Positions 5,422 through 6,933 of a stretch of DNA of 6,933 nucleotides are shown here, piece by piece. Within the stretch, counting starts at the first letter, position 1; the number at the start of each line of letters is the position of its first letter. This DNA is from Victivallales bacterium (lineage in GTDB: Bacteria > Verrucomicrobiota > Lentisphaeria > Oligosphaerales > Oligosphaeraceae): the NCBI GenBank assembly GCA_017963875.1, contig JAGCTA010000187.1:1-6933 (forward strand). The letters are read 5' to 3'. The position numbers and the translations under genes are program-made. The notes below the pieces were generated by a model that did not search any database, was not told the origin of the DNA, and saw only the letters and a list, made by a program, of their open reading frames with translations.

Positions 5422-6933
5422 TTATCGTTTCCAGAATGACGGACAGAATATCACAAGGACAGAATAGATTTCCAGCCTCCCAATGATCATCGTCATTGAA
5501 AGCAGATATTTCGCATAAGGACTCAGCCAGTCGAAACCGAACGCTGGTCCAAGTTTGCCATATCCAGGCCCGACATTGCTCAGACATGTCAGTGAACCTG
5601 AAAGTGCTTCCTTGACGCCAATTCCTGGCTCAAGGGACAGCAACGCAGAGACTGCCACAAATATCATCACGTAAAGCGCGCCAAACGTCAGAGTCTTACG
5701 CATGAGGTCGTTTTCAATCCGTTCTCCACTCAGCCGCACATCTGGAACGGTATTGGGAAAAATGCAATGCAGGATTTCATACTTGAACTGCTTGAGAATG
5801 ATGATGATTCTGGAGTATTTCATCCCACCGCATGTGCTTCCACCGCAGCCACATGGAAACATCAGCAACGTGAAAAGCATGATGATGCATGGAAAATCCC
5901 AGGTATTCCAGTCAGATGTCATGTATCCCGTCGTTGACATTACTGTAATCACATGGAATGCCGTCGTCCGAAGATAACTCTCGAAACCTCGCGAGAAATT
6001 GGCGTTGTTTCCAAGACTCTGAAGTTCCACAGGGCATTTGATATAGAGCACAGTTGCAGTGAAAATGATGGCGAAAAGCGTGATTTTCCCGAAAAAACAG
6101 AACTCTTCGTCGGAAAAGAACGTGAACTTTCTTTGAGAGAACAACTTGACCGTCAAACCGAAATTGCAGGCGGCCAGAAACATGAAGCAGATGACGGCCC
6201 ATTGAATCCCTTTGCCGTAATAGGCAAGGCTGTCGTTCTTTGTCGAGAAGCCCCCTGTCGAGACCGTAGTAAACGAATGGTTGACGGCATCATAGAATGT
6301 CATTCCAAGAGCCCAGTATGTCAGCATCGAAAGCACCGTCAACCCAAGATAGACTGCCAGAGTCCATTTGACAGATGTCGCCAGACGGGAGGTCAACTGG
6401 TCTCCTGCGGTTTTTAGTCCAGGGACTTCTGCATTATATAGTTGCTTGCCATACCCGACTTTCAAAAGCGGCAGAATCATCACGATGAAAAATACAATGC
6501 CCACACCGCCAAGCCAGTTCAACGTGCTGCGCCAGAAAAGAATCCCCTTGGGCAGCCCCTCGATGCCGTTGACAAGCCTGAACCCACTGCGCAACACAAG
6601 ATTTGACGTCAAAACGGAAGCACCCGTGGTCGTAAGCCCGCTGCACGCCTCGAAAATGGAATCCTCCCATGACATGTCACAACAGACATAGAAGGGAATC
6701 GCGGCCGCAAACGTGGCAATCATCCAACCTAGCGTCACACTGGCATAGCCATCCTTTGAACCTGTCTTGAACCGAGGCTCGCCAGGATGGCGTCGCGTTG
6801 TCCGAAACGATTCAAAGCCTATCGCCAGCATCGCCAGCGACGTCGTCAGAAGCCCCAATGTCGTTTCTGATGGATCATCCATTAACCATGATACTCCAAC
6901 AGACACCATCATGGTTCCGCCAATGATACCGAG
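5422..6933 (-). CDS. trkH: TrkH-type potassium uptake channel subunit (start cut by right edge)
   Basis: This is the membrane subunit of a Trk/Ktr potassium uptake system. The frame is open to the right edge, with seven codons before the first ATG at 6912. The true start is probably only a few residues outside, since the first helix (IIGGTMMVSVGVSWLM) is already visible. Numbering from that ATG (496 residues), the four pore loops of the family are all present: SGLTTTGASVLTS (91-103), FTTVSTGGFSTKND (214-227), VMSTTGYMTSDW (324-335) and LSNVGPGYGKLGP (444-456). Each keeps its filter glycine. The gating-region motif is FPCGCGGSTCGGMKYSR (352-368), an unusually cysteine-rich version of GGCAGSTAGGIK. 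The C-terminus RLEIYSVLVIFCPSFWKR is the normal family ending, so the gene is not truncated there. TrkH works with a cytoplasmic nucleotide-binding partner (TrkA or KtrA), which is not in this window. DUF2062 follows 59 bases later. Confidence 0.96.
   Translation of the reverse strand, partial: LGIIGGTMMVSVGVSWLMDDPSETTLGLLTTSLAMLAIGFESFRTTRRHPGEPRFKTGSKDGYASVTLGWMIATFAAAIPFYVCCDMSWEDSIFEACSGLTTTGASVLTSNLVLRSGFRLVNGIEGLPKGILFWRSTLNWLGGVGIVFFIVMILPLLKVGYGKQLYNAEVPGLKTAGDQLTSRLATSVKWTLAVYLGLTVLSMLTYWALGMTFYDAVNHSFTTVSTGGFSTKNDSLAYYGKGIQWAVICFMFLAACNFGLTVKLFSQRKFTFFSDEEFCFFGKITLFAIIFTATVLYIKCPVELQSLGNNANFSRGFESYLRTTAFHVITVMSTTGYMTSDWNTWDFPCIIMLFTLLMFPCGCGGSTCGGMKYSRIIIILKQFKYEILHCIFPNTVPDVRLSGERIENDLMRKTLTFGALYVMIFVAVSALLSLEPGIGVKEALSGSLTCLSNVGPGYGKLGPAFGFDWLSPYAKYLLSMTMIIGRLEIYSVLVIFCPSFWKR

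Noticed and set aside
5363..5587. A 75-residue N-terminal extension of the DUF2062 frame (MSEQCRAWIWQTW...)
   Set aside because: Most of it overlaps trkH in another frame, and it lacks the membrane or basic character of the family; the ATG at 5362 fits the family start.

Overview
All supported genes lie on the minus strand, so transcription runs from position 6933 towards 1. The window has about 45 to 50 percent GC in genes and very AT-rich intergenic DNA. Four things suggest a bacterium of the Verrucomicrobiota/Lentisphaerota/Kiritimatiellota group, perhaps gut-associated: a secreted protein with two SUMF1-type domains, a small bacterial RRM protein, cysteine-rich membrane proteins, and this AT-rich spacer style. 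That assignment is inference from the style of the proteins, not from a marker gene.

In transcription order: (1) 6933-5422 is a TrkH-type potassium uptake channel subunit, cut by the right edge by only a few residues. (2) 5362-4847 is a three-helix DUF2062 membrane protein, 59 bases after trkH and probably in the same operon. (3) 4650-4354 is a 98-residue RRM RNA-binding protein with its own likely promoter at 4790-4763 and a strong intrinsic terminator at 4198-4160. (4) 3961-2405 is a complete ComM/YifB AAA+ ATPase behind an unusually AT-rich leader that carries palindromes and a 14-base inverted repeat next to its ribosome binding site. (5) 2411-2214 is a doubtful 65-codon ORF that overlaps both neighbours. 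(6) 2217-406 is an exported protein made of two tandem formylglycine-generating-enzyme-like (SUMF1) domains. (7) 162-1 is the N-terminus of a membrane-anchored protein cut by the left edge.

The genes do not form a recognisable pathway. Ion uptake (TrkH), DNA processing (ComM), RNA binding (RRM) and an envelope or secreted SUMF1-fold protein look like a housekeeping neighbourhood of separate transcription units. I found no mobile element, CRISPR array, tRNA or rRNA, and no convincing new system. The points most worth a second look are the comM leader (inverted repeat and paired GATATC palindromes) and the SUMF1 tandem protein, which lacks one of the two FGE copper-binding cysteines in both copies.

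The 163-405 gap holds no supported gene or clear terminator; only tiny AT-rich ORFs were seen there.
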